Positions 1-7,901 of a DNA stretch of 64,000 nucleotides are shown one piece after another (the first letter of the stretch is position 1; every line of letters starts with the position of its first letter). The notes below the pieces were generated by a model. That model saw only the letters and a program-made list of their open reading frames with translations, ran no database searches and was not told where the DNA came from. Position numbers and translations under genes: made by a program. This stretch comes from Dinghuibacter sp035492835 (GTDB lineage Bacteria > Bacteroidota > Bacteroidia > Chitinophagales > Chitinophagaceae), in NCBI RefSeq assembly GCF_035492835.1, contig NZ_DATJIY010000160.1, forward strand, positions 1 through 64,000. The letters are read 5' to 3'.

Positions 1-36
1 AAAAATGGATATCTTAGAGAGCACAACCCCCTCAAA

Positions 37-789
37 ATGGTCTTACCCATCGGCGACGACAACCGGGACAGGAAAACCTTCCCTATCATAAACTACTTTT
101 TGATTGCGCTGAACATCTTTGTTTTTATTTACTGGCAGAGATGGGGGCAGAACCTGGCGCTCACGTATTCTTACGCCACCGTTCCGGGCGAAATCCTGAC
201 GGGGCACGACATCGTTACGCCGGCGAAAACCGTTATAGACCCTTATTCGGGGAAGCAGATGCTGCTGCCGGGGTTGGGCGTTACGCCCATCCCGGTCTTT
301 CTGACGCTGTTCACTTCCATGTTTTTGCACGGGGGGATTTCGCACATCGCCGGGAACATGTTGTTTTTATACATTTTTGGCGACAACGTAGAAGACGCGA
401 TGGGACATCTGAAGTATCTCTTCTTTTATCTGTTGTGCGGCATGCTGGCGGGGCTGAGTCATGTGGTGGCGACGTTTTTCCTGGGACAGGATTTGCTGAT
501 TCCCAGTCTGGGGGCATCGGGCGCCATTTCGGCGGTGCTGGCCGCTTATATGATGTTGTTCCCGGGGAAACGGGTGTATCTGTGGATATTCCTTTTTGTC
601 GTCCCCGTCCCGGCGTTCGTGGCGGTGGGGGTATGGTTCCTTTTCCAGGTGATCGACGGCCTTGGAATGCTGGGCGGTCAGAAGGCGGGCGACGTCGCCT
701 ATGCGGCGCACATAGGCGGGTTCCTTTTTGGGTTGTTGCTGACGCGCCGGTTTGCCCGCGGGTACCTGGCGAGAACGCGGAGGAGGTAA
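37..789 (+). CDS. Rhomboid-family intramembrane serine protease
   Basis: A 250-residue multi-pass membrane protein with the rhomboid fold. The nucleophile motif GASG puts the catalytic serine at about residue 161, and the partner histidine lies in AHIGGF at about residue 225. HGGISHIAGNMLF (about 98-110) carries the conserved His/Asn of the second helix. Rhomboids cleave transmembrane substrates within the membrane; the substrate cannot be told from sequence. The long loop between helices 1 and 2 (about 40-85) is typical of the Bacteroidota subgroup. It lies 38 nt before the DyP gene on the same strand, but nothing links them functionally. Length is normal and the family call is secure. Confidence 0.93.
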   Translation: MVLPIGDDNRDRKTFPIINYFLIALNIFVFIYWQRWGQNLALTYSYATVPGEILTGHDIVTPAKTVIDPYSGKQMLLPGLGVTPIPVFLTLFTSMFLHGGISHIAGNMLFLYIFGDNVEDAMGHLKYLFFYLLCGMLAGLSHVVATFFLGQDLLIPSLGASGAISAVLAAYMMLFPGKRVYLWIFLFVVPVPAFVAVGVWFLFQVIDGLGMLGGQKAGDVAYAAHIGGFLFGLLLTRRFARGYLARTRRR

Positions 790-827
790 GTTATAGAATA
801 GAAAAGAAGTCTTAGATTCGCAGGGAT

Positions 828-1859
828 ATGAACATTGAGCCGCAAAACGTGCTGGATTATGTGGGTGAAAATACCATCTTCCTGGTCTGGAATTTTAAGA
901 AAGACCTCGAGGTCGGGGCCGTCTTTCAGCGGATCTGCGCACTGGTGATCAACCTTAATAATTCCGGCGCGACGAGGTTTCCCGACTCCGGGGCTACTTG
1001 TGTGCTGGGGGTTGGCCATGATGCCTGGCTCAGGCTCGGTCTTCCGAAACCCCTTCCAAAGGAGCTGGTGAATTTCGAATCCATCGTCGGTGCGAAGCAC
1101 ACCGCGGTGGCTACCCGGGGCGACCTCCATTTTCACATCCGCGGGGCCGACCGCAGTATTTGCTACGATATGGCGGCTGCCCTGGCCCAATTCCTGGAAC
1201 CGGTCGCGGTCAGCGTGGAAGAGGTGCACGGGTTCCGATACAAGGACGGCCGGTCCATTTTAGGATTTGTCGACGGCACCGAAAATCCCCAGGGCGAAAA
1301 ACGCGCCTTTTTCGGGTTGATTGGGGATGACGACCCCGCCTACAAAGGAGGGAGCTATCTGTTCGTTCAAAAATATATCCATGACCTGAAGGCGTTCAAG
1401 GCGCTGCCGGTCGGGGAGCAGGAAAAGGTATTCGGGAGGTCTAAAGAGGATGACATCGAAATGTCCGATGAAGAAAAGCCTTCCAATTCCCATAGCGCTT
1501 TGGCCAATGTCGGCGACGACCTCAAGATCGTACGGGACAACCAGCCTTTTGGCAATATGTCGACCAATGAAATGGGGACATATTTCATCGCTTATGCGAG
1601 TACGTTCAGCACGGTAAAAAAGATGCTGGATAATATGTTTATCGGTTCGCCGGTAGGGAATTACGACAGGTTGCTGGATTTCAGCACGCCTAAGACGGGG
1701 ACGCTGTTTTTTGTGCCTTCGGCGACGTTATTGAAGAGTATCGCCGACGGAGCGCCGGCCCCGGAAGCCGCATCGGGAGCCCCCGCTCCTGAAGTCGCAG
1801 CCGGGCCGCGAGCCTCTTCGGATGACGGCTCATTGTCTATCGGATCACTAAAAAAATAA
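828..1859 (+). CDS. DyP-type heme peroxidase, encapsulin cargo
   Basis: A dye-decolorizing peroxidase of 343 residues. The family motif GFVDGTENP (146-154) contains the catalytic Asp149. A probable proximal heme histidine is His222 in NSHS, and a distal arginine is Arg236 before the DNQPFG segment. The catalytic domain ends near residue 305. An Ala/Pro-rich linker (about 307-330) and the terminal DGSLSIGSLKK (333-343) follow. This matches the LGIGSLK-type cargo-loading peptide known from encapsulated DyPs. The shell gene starts 7 nt after the stop, so the two are almost certainly one operon and the enzyme is packed in a protein compartment. The physiological substrate is unknown. Confidence 0.96.
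   Translation: MNIEPQNVLDYVGENTIFLVWNFKKDLEVGAVFQRICALVINLNNSGATRFPDSGATCVLGVGHDAWLRLGLPKPLPKELVNFESIVGAKHTAVATRGDLHFHIRGADRSICYDMAAALAQFLEPVAVSVEEVHGFRYKDGRSILGFVDGTENPQGEKRAFFGLIGDDDPAYKGGSYLFVQKYIHDLKAFKALPVGEQEKVFGRSKEDDIEMSDEEKPSNSHSALANVGDDLKIVRDNQPFGNMSTNEMGTYFIAYASTFSTVKKMLDNMFIGSPVGNYDRLLDFSTPKTGTLFFVPSATLLKSIADGAPAPEAASGAPAPEVAAGPRASSDDGSLSIGSLKK
1824..1856 (+). other. Encapsulin cargo-loading peptide coding segment
   Basis: Codes for the last 11 residues of the DyP, DGSLSIGSLKK. It sits at the end of a flexible Ala/Pro linker that contains two near-identical GAPAPE units. In characterised systems a peptide of this kind binds the inner face of the shell protein. Calling it a targeting peptide is inference from this similarity and from the adjacent shell gene. 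Confidence 0.85.
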
Positions 1860-1866
1860 CCAGGAT

Positions 1867-2673
1867 ATGAATAACCTTTATCGGGAGCTCGCCCCTGTCT
1901 CAGAGGCGGCTTGGGTGGAAATCGAAGAAGAAGCGCGGCGCACCCTCCAGCGGCACCTCGCCGCGCGGCGCGTAGTGGATGTGGAAGGCCCAAAGGGTGT
2001 CGACTTCTCCGCGGTCGGCACGGGGCATACCCAAGGGATTCCCGCGCCCGGTGACGGTATCCAGGCGGTGCGGCGTGAGGTAAAGGCGCTCGTGGAGCTC
2101 CGGGTCCCCTTTGAGCTCACACGCCAGGCGATCGACGATGTCGAACGCGGTGCAACGGATTCGGACTGGTCGGCGGTGAAGGATGCCGCGCGAAAAATAG
2201 CCTTCGCGGAAGACAACTCCGTTTTCGAAGGATACGACGCGGCGGGCATACAAGGTATACGGCAGGGCAACAGCAACCCGGTATTGACGCTTCCGTCCAA
2301 TGTCCGGGGCTACCCCGACATCGTCGCGCAGGCGGTGAGCCAGTTGAAGCTCGCCGGGTGCAACGGCCCCTACGCGCTCGTGCTCGGCTCCGAGCCATTT
2401 ACCGCCGTTAGCGGCGGCAGCGACGAAGGATACCCCGTTTTGCAACATATCCACCGGCTCATCGACGGGGACATCATCTGGGCCCCGGCCATCACTGGTG
2501 GCTTCGTGCTGACCACCCGCGGGGGGGATTTTGAGCTCGATCTAGGTCAGGACCTGTCCATCGGCTATCTAAGTCATTCTGAAACCACCGTCAGGCTGTA
2601 CCTCCAGGAGAGTTTTACCTTCCGGTTGCTGACGACGGAGGCGGCGGTGGCGCTGGCGCCGGCGAAGAAATAG
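1867..2673 (+). CDS. Family 1 encapsulin nanocompartment shell protein
   Basis: A 268-residue HK97-fold shell protein of the linocin-M18/encapsulin family. It shows the usual N-terminal pattern (LYRELAPVSEAAW, then a basic helix and FSAVGTGHTQ) and the LTLPSN / GPYALVLGSEPF blocks. About 265 residues is typical of family 1, T=1-type shells (known for the family). AGGA-like purines precede the ATG at about 5 nt spacing. It follows the DyP gene by 7 nt and should form the cage that holds it. The last 59 nt overlap the 3' end of a convergent membrane-protein gene. Confidence 0.97.
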   Translation: MNNLYRELAPVSEAAWVEIEEEARRTLQRHLAARRVVDVEGPKGVDFSAVGTGHTQGIPAPGDGIQAVRREVKALVELRVPFELTRQAIDDVERGATDSDWSAVKDAARKIAFAEDNSVFEGYDAAGIQGIRQGNSNPVLTLPSNVRGYPDIVAQAVSQLKLAGCNGPYALVLGSEPFTAVSGGSDEGYPVLQHIHRLIDGDIIWAPAITGGFVLTTRGGDFELDLGQDLSIGYLSHSETTVRLYLQESFTFRLLTTEAAVALAPAKK

Positions 2674-3100
2674 ATGCCTGCTGTGTTTTTGAAAGAAACC
2701 AGGCGCCGATGGCCAGCAGCCCGGCAAACAGGCTGATGATGGCGGCGAATGGGAAGAAATAAACGAACTCTAGCAGGGCGATGACGACCAGCAGGGTGCC
2801 GATGGTGACGCCGGCCTGCCGGGCGAAAACGTTGCGCGTGGCCATGTGGTTGGAGGCCAGCCATAACAGGACGATCATGAGGACCAGGGCGGCGCTGGTG
2901 ATATATCCATACCCCTCGTAATACTCACCCATGGACCGGTCGACGCCCATGAAGGGGAATTTTGGTCCAGTCATCAGGTGGATGACCTGCATTTTGACCG
3001 GGTCGGTAGCTTTTTTCCAACCGGCATTGCCAAAGGAGTGGCCTATCAGGTGCACGAACAGCAGGGCGGAGGAGATGCGGAGCAATAATTTACCGGTCAT
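2615..3100 (-). CDS. Four-helix membrane protein, LIC_13387-like
   Basis: A small integral membrane protein of 161 residues with four predicted helices (about 5-17, 68-86, 98-115 and 118-135). The segment HLIGHSFGNAGW and the GEYYEGYGY loop resemble uncharacterised LIC_13387/DoxX-like membrane proteins. Its start overlaps the SRPBCC stop by 4 nt, so it is the third gene of the ArsR operon. The C-terminus is an oddly proline-rich tail (PAPAPPPPPSS), encoded opposite the last codons of the encapsulin gene. This suggests the frame ran into its neighbour. Function unknown. Confidence 0.72.
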   Translation of the reverse strand: MTGKLLLRISSALLFVHLIGHSFGNAGWKKATDPVKMQVIHLMTGPKFPFMGVDRSMGEYYEGYGYITSAALVLMIVLLWLASNHMATRNVFARQAGVTIGTLLVVIALLEFVYFFPFAAIISLFAGLLAIGAWFLSKTQQASISSPAPAPPPPPSSATGR

Positions 3101-3555
3101 GCGGTGACGGTTTGGTTGACGAGGTTTTGATAGCGACCCAAAATGTATCCCCAGCCGTTATCCATTTCCTCGATGACCTTGACGCCGCCCTGGAGCTTAT
3201 CGAGGTCGCGGTGTTCCATTTTAATACGGGTGCGCGTGGGACCTTCGGCGATGAAGATGACCTCGATCTCGCTGATGAGCTGAGGGTCGTAAACAAAGTT
3301 GCCGGTGACCTGCCAGGCCAGGAGAAGGCGGTCGAAGGGTTGCCACTCGAGGATGTGACCAACCATAGCCTCGCTGCCGTCTTCATGGGTGCTATACCAG
3401 CGGCCGGAGGGTTTGGGCTCCAGGATAGTTTCTATTAACGGGGTCTTTCCGACGTGGTACTCTTTTGGCCACCACAAGTCGATTTTCTCGGTAAACACTT
3501 TGAAGGAGGTTTCCTGTGAGGCTTCGACGACGACCTCTTTTTTGATCGGGTCCAT
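3097..3555 (-). CDS. SRPBCC/AHSA1-family protein
   Basis: A 152-residue START-like protein of the AHSA1 group. It begins with KKEVVVEASQETSFKVFT, has LWWPKEYHVGKT and GRWYSTHEDGSEA in the middle, and ends with a C-terminal helix (ERWGYILG-like NGWGYILGRYQN). Proteins of this group are regularly paired with an ArsR repressor and bind hydrophobic ligands; the ligand here is unknown. It starts 1 nt after the ArsR stop and overlaps the next membrane gene by 4 nt, so all three are co-transcribed and probably translationally coupled. Confidence 0.88.
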   Translation of the reverse strand: MDPIKKEVVVEASQETSFKVFTEKIDLWWPKEYHVGKTPLIETILEPKPSGRWYSTHEDGSEAMVGHILEWQPFDRLLLAWQVTGNFVYDPQLISEIEVIFIAEGPTRTRIKMEHRDLDKLQGGVKVIEEMDNGWGYILGRYQNLVNQTVTA

Positions 3556-3556
3556 G

Positions 3557-3886
3557 TTATTTCTTTTTTTGTTTTTCGGCTTGTTCCGCCAATTCTTTGA
3601 AGTTCAGCAGCGCCTGGTCCCAGAATTTGTCCAGGTAGTCGCGGAGGGAACGCACGCCGTCCCGGTCGATGCGGTACATGCTCCGGGTGCCGCTTTGCTC
3701 CATGGTAATAAGCTTGGCTTCGCGTAACACTTTAAGGTGCTGCGAGACGGCCGGCCGGCTGATGGGCAGGCCGTCGGCGATATGGACGACGGAGAGCGGA
3801 CCATTGGCCAGCTTCTCGAAGATGGAGCGGCGCGTTGGGTCGCCCAGCGCGTTAAAGGCGGCGGCGTGACTGGATGTTTTGGACAT
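3557..3886 (-). CDS. ArsR-family winged-helix repressor
   Basis: A 109-residue ArsR/SmtB-type regulator. It has FNALGDPTRRSIFEKLANGPLS-type helix 1-2 (read in pieces: ALGDPTRRSIFEKLA, then VVHIADGLPISRPAVSQHLKVL as the recognition helix region) and a wing at AKLITMEQSGTRSMYRI. No metal-binding cysteines are visible, so this is the metal-independent subgroup that accompanies SRPBCC proteins. It is first in a three-gene operon and probably represses itself through the inverted repeats just upstream of its start codon. Confidence 0.92.
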   Translation of the reverse strand: MSKTSSHAAAFNALGDPTRRSIFEKLANGPLSVVHIADGLPISRPAVSQHLKVLREAKLITMEQSGTRSMYRIDRDGVRSLRDYLDKFWDQALLNFKELAEQAEKQKKK

Positions 3887-3926
3887 ACTTATAGTAAGTG
3901 GTTGCTTACGGTAAGTACAAACTTAC
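3887..3926 (-). promoter_or_regulatory. Operator-like inverted repeats upstream of arsR
   Basis: Three inverted repeats of the same half-site sit directly upstream of the ArsR start codon. They are ACTTA-3 nt-TAAGT (3887-3899), GTAAG-6 nt-CTTAC (3894-3909) and GTAAGT-4 nt-ACTTAC (3911-3926). Repeated ACTTAC/GTAAGT half-sites of this size fit a winged-helix dimer. Autoregulation by the adjacent ArsR is inferred. Confidence 0.7.
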
Positions 3927-3952
3927 GGAAAGATTTGACTTATCAAAATTTT

Positions 3953-5173
3953 TTATTGCCCGGTACGGGCAAGGTCGCGGCGGATGTTTTCGCGGTCGGA
4001 CTCGGAGCCCGAGAGGTGGAGGGCTTGGGTAAGATGATGAATGGCCCTGTCGTCGTCGTCGCCTATGCAGAGATAACCGATTAGGTGATGATAGGGGCCA
4101 TAACCGTCCAATTTGAGCTTTTGGGCCTCGAGGAGACCGGCCTTGTTTCCATAGAGCTTTGACATCGCGTAGGCCCGGTTAAGCGCGGCGACCGGTGAGT
4201 AGCGCTCTAGCAGGAGCCGGTTATAGAGGCCAAGGATGTTGTCCCATTTTTGTGTGGTGTCTTCTTTGTGGGTATGCCAGTAGGCTATGGCAGCTTCAAG
4301 GTGGTATTGGCCCGCCTCCGTTCCTTTTGCGGAGCGGTTGAAATAAAAATGTCCCTTGTCGATGAGTTCAGCGTTCCATTGTCCGGGGTCTTGCTCGTCG
4401 TACCGGATGACCTCTCCACGTGTGCCGATGCGGGCATCGAGGCGGGAGGCGTGGAAACACATCAGGGCCAGAAGGGCGTTGACGTCCGGTAGGTCGGTGT
4501 CGGGGTGTTCGGTGAGCAGCAGCGTAAGCCGCATGGCTTCCAGACATAGGTCGCGACGGACGGCGAGGTCGTTGTGCCGGGAATAATAGCCTTCGTTGAA
4601 AAGCAGGTAAAGGGTAGACGACACGGACGAGAGCCGTGCGACGGGGTCGGGAGGAAATTCGATTTTGACCTGGTGATGGCGAAGCTTGTCCTTGGCGCGC
4701 TGGAGCCGTTTGACGATGGTGTCACGGTTGGTCAGAAAGGCGCCGGCGATCTCGTCGATGCCAAAACCGCAAAGGATACGCAATGCGAGAGCGACCTGGG
4801 CGGCGGGGGGGATGAGCGGCTGGCAGATGGCGAACATCATCTGAAGCTGGCTGTCACGGATGTTTTGCAGGGAAAGGTCGAGTGCCGGGTAGCCCTCCTC
4901 GACTTCGGGTGCGGCGTCGGACAGGCGGCGCTCCTGCCGGGCCTTTTTCCGAAGGAAGTCCACGGCTTTATTTGACGCGACGGTATACAACCAAGCCTCC
5001 GGTTTTGCGGGAATGCCTTTAAGACCCCAGGTTTCGGCGGCGGTAAGGAAGGTATCGCTGGCGATGTCCTCGGCTATCTCGACGTGTTCGAAACCAAAAC
5101 GACGGCAGAGCACCGAAATGATTTTCCGGTATTCGGTCTTGAAGAGGTGCGGTAGTAGCTCTTTTTCAGGCAT
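3953..5173 (-). CDS. ECF42-type RNA polymerase sigma factor (DUF6596)
   Basis: Sigma-70 region 2 lies in the first 90 residues (AEDIASDTFLTAAETW, then PEAWLYTVASNKAVDFLRK) and region 4 at about 125-165 (GFGIDEIAGAFLTNRDTIVKRLQRA). A long C-terminal helical/TPR-like domain (about 190-406) marks the ECF42/DUF6596 class. I chose the ATG giving MPEKELLP (406 residues). A longer frame to 5245 would add a non-conserved leader translated through a hairpin and the end of the upstream gene. Members of this class have no anti-sigma factor; the C-terminal domain is thought to act in its place. They regulate DGPF proteins, and one is encoded immediately upstream. Confidence 0.92.
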   Translation of the reverse strand: MPEKELLPHLFKTEYRKIISVLCRRFGFEHVEIAEDIASDTFLTAAETWGLKGIPAKPEAWLYTVASNKAVDFLRKKARQERRLSDAAPEVEEGYPALDLSLQNIRDSQLQMMFAICQPLIPPAAQVALALRILCGFGIDEIAGAFLTNRDTIVKRLQRAKDKLRHHQVKIEFPPDPVARLSSVSSTLYLLFNEGYYSRHNDLAVRRDLCLEAMRLTLLLTEHPDTDLPDVNALLALMCFHASRLDARIGTRGEVIRYDEQDPGQWNAELIDKGHFYFNRSAKGTEAGQYHLEAAIAYWHTHKEDTTQKWDNILGLYNRLLLERYSPVAALNRAYAMSKLYGNKAGLLEAQKLKLDGYGPYHHLIGYLCIGDDDDRAIHHLTQALHLSGSESDRENIRRDLARTGQ

Positions 5174-5178
5174 AATTG

Positions 5179-5199
5179 AGCCCCGCGCAAGGCGGGGCT
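5179..5199 (-). promoter_or_regulatory. GC-rich hairpin before sigma-factor start
   Basis: AGCCCCGC-5 nt-GCGGGGCT is a perfect 8-bp inverted repeat. It lies between the stop of the DGPF gene and the ATG of the sigma gene, ending 5 nt before that ATG. No U-tract follows on the minus strand, so it is a poor intrinsic terminator there. It covers the place where a ribosome would bind, so it may lower sigma translation or stabilise the DGPF message. Confidence 0.6.
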
Positions 5200-5207
5200 G
5201 TAAAAAA

Positions 5208-5555
5208 TTAAAGGTTGGGCGGAACGATCTGGCGTACTTCGACATTGCCGCCGATCAGGGTGACGGGACAGCCCTTGGCGAGTTCCGCGGCTTCGTCGAG
5301 GGAGTCGGCCCGGATGATGGTATAGCCGCCGAGACTTTCTTTGATTTCGGCGTAGGGCCCGTCGGTAATACGGTCGCCGGCATGGAGCACTTTACCTTCG
5401 CTGGCCAGCCGGTTACCCCTGTCGACGAGCTTGTTTTGGGCGGCGATGCCGCCCAGCCAGTTCTGCCACATTTTCATGGCGTTTTGCAGGTCCTCGGGGG
5501 AGGGGGCGTTTTCGGTGCGAAAGTCCCTTCGGAAAAGCAACAGGAATTCGTTCAT
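5208..5555 (-). CDS. YCII-related DGPF-domain protein
   Basis: A 115-residue ferredoxin-like-fold protein of the YCII/DGPF group. The signature DGPYAE is at about residues 66-71, followed by LGGYTIIRADSLDEAAELA. It begins MNEFLLLFR as usual. Family members are small and often encoded with ECF42 sigma factors, which activate them. Here it precedes the sigma gene by 34 nt on the same strand, so both probably come from one transcript. Biochemical role unknown. Confidence 0.93.
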   Translation of the reverse strand: MNEFLLLFRRDFRTENAPSPEDLQNAMKMWQNWLGGIAAQNKLVDRGNRLASEGKVLHAGDRITDGPYAEIKESLGGYTIIRADSLDEAAELAKGCPVTLIGGNVEVRQIVPPNL

Positions 5556-5631
5556 GGTTTAAATTTACCCTATTGTCGTTGGAACCGGAAGGGAATGGAC
5601 AAGAGAGCGTATTTTTTTTGCTATTTGCGCC

Positions 5632-6531
5632 TCAGTCCTCCGGCCACCAGGGGTCGATTTCCTGGCCTTTTGTCCAACCGTAGGCGTGGTGGGTACGCGC
5701 GTCGGTAAATCCCTGTCCGCCCAGATATCCCCAACTGATGCCCATCGACTCCATGGTCTTGATAAAATCGAGCGGCGGCGCGCCCGCGTCGGGGGTGATT
5801 TCCGTCAGGACGACCGGGTAAACGCGCTTTAGTGTCCTGATGAGTGCAAGCAGGCTATCCGTCCTGGCATAGGTGCCGTAAGGATGGAAACCCACGGAAG
5901 CGTTGCGGTAGTCGATGCCGTGTGCCTTCCCGATGAATGCCAGCGGATCTTTGACATCGATCAGGTTTTCGATGGTCCAGGCAATGATATGTGTTTGCGG
6001 GGCCAGCTTCCGGACCAGCCTGAACATGGTTTCCTCATAGGCCGCGTTACCGCTGTACTGCCAGGGTTCATTCTTCAGTTCATATATCACCTGGGTATTG
6101 TCCCTATACCGCGGCGCCACCGATTGCCAGAAAAGGCTGTCCGTATGCAGGTCCTGGTTCCCGCAGCATTCGGAATGGTTGTCGATCACGACATACAGAC
6201 CGGTTTGCGCCGCCAGCCGCACCATCGTATCCAAACGGGGCAGCAGCGTCGCGGTATCCATCGTCTGCGCGCTGTGGGGCCAATGGCCCAGGAAGGCCAT
6301 GACGCGGACCGCATTGAAATGCCCGGTGTCGTGCATCGCCCGCCACCAATGGATGTCGGTGTAATACCGGTAAACGAAATCGTGGACATAACCATGGACC
6401 ATCCGCAACAGGGAACCATCATCGGCCACGACGGTCCCATTCGATACGCGTACGCGCCCACGTAGTGGAGAATGGGGCGCCGGTCGCCCCAGGAGCAACA
6501 GGCAGATCGATAGGTAGCCAATTGTTTTCAT
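5632..6531 (-). CDS. Exported glycoside hydrolase, GH5-like
   Basis: A 299-residue TIM-barrel hydrolase with an N-terminal signal peptide (hydrophobic 5-16). YELKNEPW carries the predicted acid/base Glu155 and VVLTEI the predicted nucleophile Glu244. The clan GH-A His-Ser after strand 4 region (VVIDNHSE, 114-121) and GFHPYGTY (214-221) are also present. This supports a retaining beta-glycanase acting outside the cytoplasm. Its exact substrate (glucan, mannan or other) cannot be read. The protein is short for a GH5 but has both catalytic acids. Transcribed alone. Confidence 0.85.
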   Translation of the reverse strand: MKTIGYLSICLLLLGRPAPHSPLRGRVRVSNGTVVADDGSLLRMVHGYVHDFVYRYYTDIHWWRAMHDTGHFNAVRVMAFLGHWPHSAQTMDTATLLPRLDTMVRLAAQTGLYVVIDNHSECCGNQDLHTDSLFWQSVAPRYRDNTQVIYELKNEPWQYSGNAAYEETMFRLVRKLAPQTHIIAWTIENLIDVKDPLAFIGKAHGIDYRNASVGFHPYGTYARTDSLLALIRTLKRVYPVVLTEITPDAGAPPLDFIKTMESMGISWGYLGGQGFTDARTHHAYGWTKGQEIDPWWPED

Positions 6532-6683
6532 CGCGTGGGGCGAATATAAAAAAAGCGCGGCGAAATACAGTCCGGAGGCTTTTTATAAAATACGATCAAA
6601 GACCGGGTCTTGCGGCATCCTTCCCCGGCAAACGGAGGGATGGCAGCCAAAGGCCGTTGAGCGGAAGCTTTTTGGAAATTTAT

Positions 6684-7535
6684 TTAAGGATGGCTCGGGA
6701 CAACCGATCCCGCTTCATAAGGATTCACGATACTGGTTCCCTGCACGCCACCGGGAATGATCACATATCGAAATTGTAGGATCGACGATATTCCGATTGA
6801 TCCCGAGTTATCGGCGGTAAACCGGGTGATTAAAATATTGCCCGGCTGGGGGATAAAGGAGAGTGTATTCTCAAGACCCCCGGCGTACGAAGTGTAAGGG
6901 AGGGGCTCTTCCTGACCGTTAAAGATAAAGAACACCTGAATGCTGGCGGAACTCAAATACGCCTGGCTTAAGGAGGCGGCGGGGAAATTCATAACCACTA
7001 GTTTAGATTCATCGATTGTGGTATCCCTCAGGTTGTTGGCGAGTCCCCACGCGGAATAGATTACGTTGGCCGTTCCTGTGGCCCCTTTCAAGATGATGCC
7101 TGTGCCCCAACCGGAAGCTGTTTTGGGCCCATATAAGACATAGTTCGCCGCGTCGAGGTAATAATCTCCATTGACTCCCTGGGAAGTGGAAGGTCCGCCA
7201 TTGCCAGAATAGATCTGGCTGCCGGCCTGTCCAGCCGCGCCGGTGTTGCCCACTAGCGATATGCCCGAACCCCATCCGGACGCCGTTTTGGGGCCATACA
7301 AAACATCGGTCGCGATATCCAGGTAGTAGTCGCCGGTGCTACCGGTCGTTGCGTCAGGTGTGCTGGCGCCGGAATAAATCTGGCTGCCGTTGTCACCGGC
7401 TGGGCCCACGGCCCCGGCTGGGCCGGTTGCGCCAGTGGCTCCCTGTGGACCTGCGGGTCCGGTTTTAGAACAGGATACGCAAACTGCAAAGGCTATAATA
7501 AGGATCAAGAGCGGATGTACAGTGGAACGTTTCAT
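6684..7535 (-). CDS. Collagen-like lipoprotein with internal repeats
   Basis: A 283-residue exported protein. The lipobox-like CVSCSK ends the signal peptide at about residue 22. A Gly-X-Y run follows (GPAGPQGATGATGPAGAVG, about 26-44). Two copies of a unit of about 50 residues come next (GSQIYSG, then GDYYLD, LYGPKTASGWG and a further G-x-TG). The last 130 residues form a beta-rich domain unrelated to collagen. Such modules are frequent in surface proteins of Bacteroidota. An extracellular or cell-surface structural role is likely but unproven. Confidence 0.85.
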   Translation of the reverse strand: MKRSTVHPLLILIIAFAVCVSCSKTGPAGPQGATGATGPAGAVGPAGDNGSQIYSGASTPDATTGSTGDYYLDIATDVLYGPKTASGWGSGISLVGNTGAAGQAGSQIYSGNGGPSTSQGVNGDYYLDAANYVLYGPKTASGWGTGIILKGATGTANVIYSAWGLANNLRDTTIDESKLVVMNFPAASLSQAYLSSASIQVFFIFNGQEEPLPYTSYAGGLENTLSFIPQPGNILITRFTADNSGSIGISSILQFRYVIIPGGVQGTSIVNPYEAGSVVPSHP

Positions 7536-7659
7536 AACTGGAGGTTTTGCTGTCGGTAAAAATCAAAATCGCGCAACAAACAAACGCATTGCACATCACT
7601 CCAAAATCTTTAATCTACAAATGGCGAATTTGTCCGACAGACGACGATGCGATGCGCGT

Positions 7660-7857
7660 TTACGGAATATTTGAGCTCGTTGCGTCTATGGCTGCACCAG
7701 CGGCTGTGCTTAGGCCGGTTGCTTTACCGCTGTCGGTATGGACCCATACATCGTTCTCTTTTCGGATGGTAATTTTCGGAAGTATTTGATGATCCGGATG
7801 ACCGGGAATTCGGAAATTGGTAATATTGTAAAAGATTTCAGAATAAGGTAGATTCAT
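7660..7857 (-). pseudogene. Orphan ORF, probably a gene remnant
   Basis: A 65-residue reading frame starting MNLPYSEIFYNIT and containing RKENDVWVHTDSGKATG. I do not recognise it. It lies 44 nt downstream of another open but start-less frame on the same strand. This suggests both are leftovers of decayed genes rather than a working short gene. It could also be a genuine small orphan protein. Confidence 0.35.
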
Positions 7858-7901
7858 TCCCTCGGAAGGAAAATGCCCGCTCGGAGGCCGTTATCGAAGG
7901 G

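Noticed and set aside
5174..5245. Longer start of the ECF42 sigma factor
   Set aside because: It would translate through the GC hairpin and the end of the DGPF gene and adds residues not seen in the family.
7390..7480. Short GGN/CCN repeats resembling a microsatellite or CRISPR-like array
   Set aside because: They are the Gly-X-Y codons of the collagen-like gene; there are no regular spacers.
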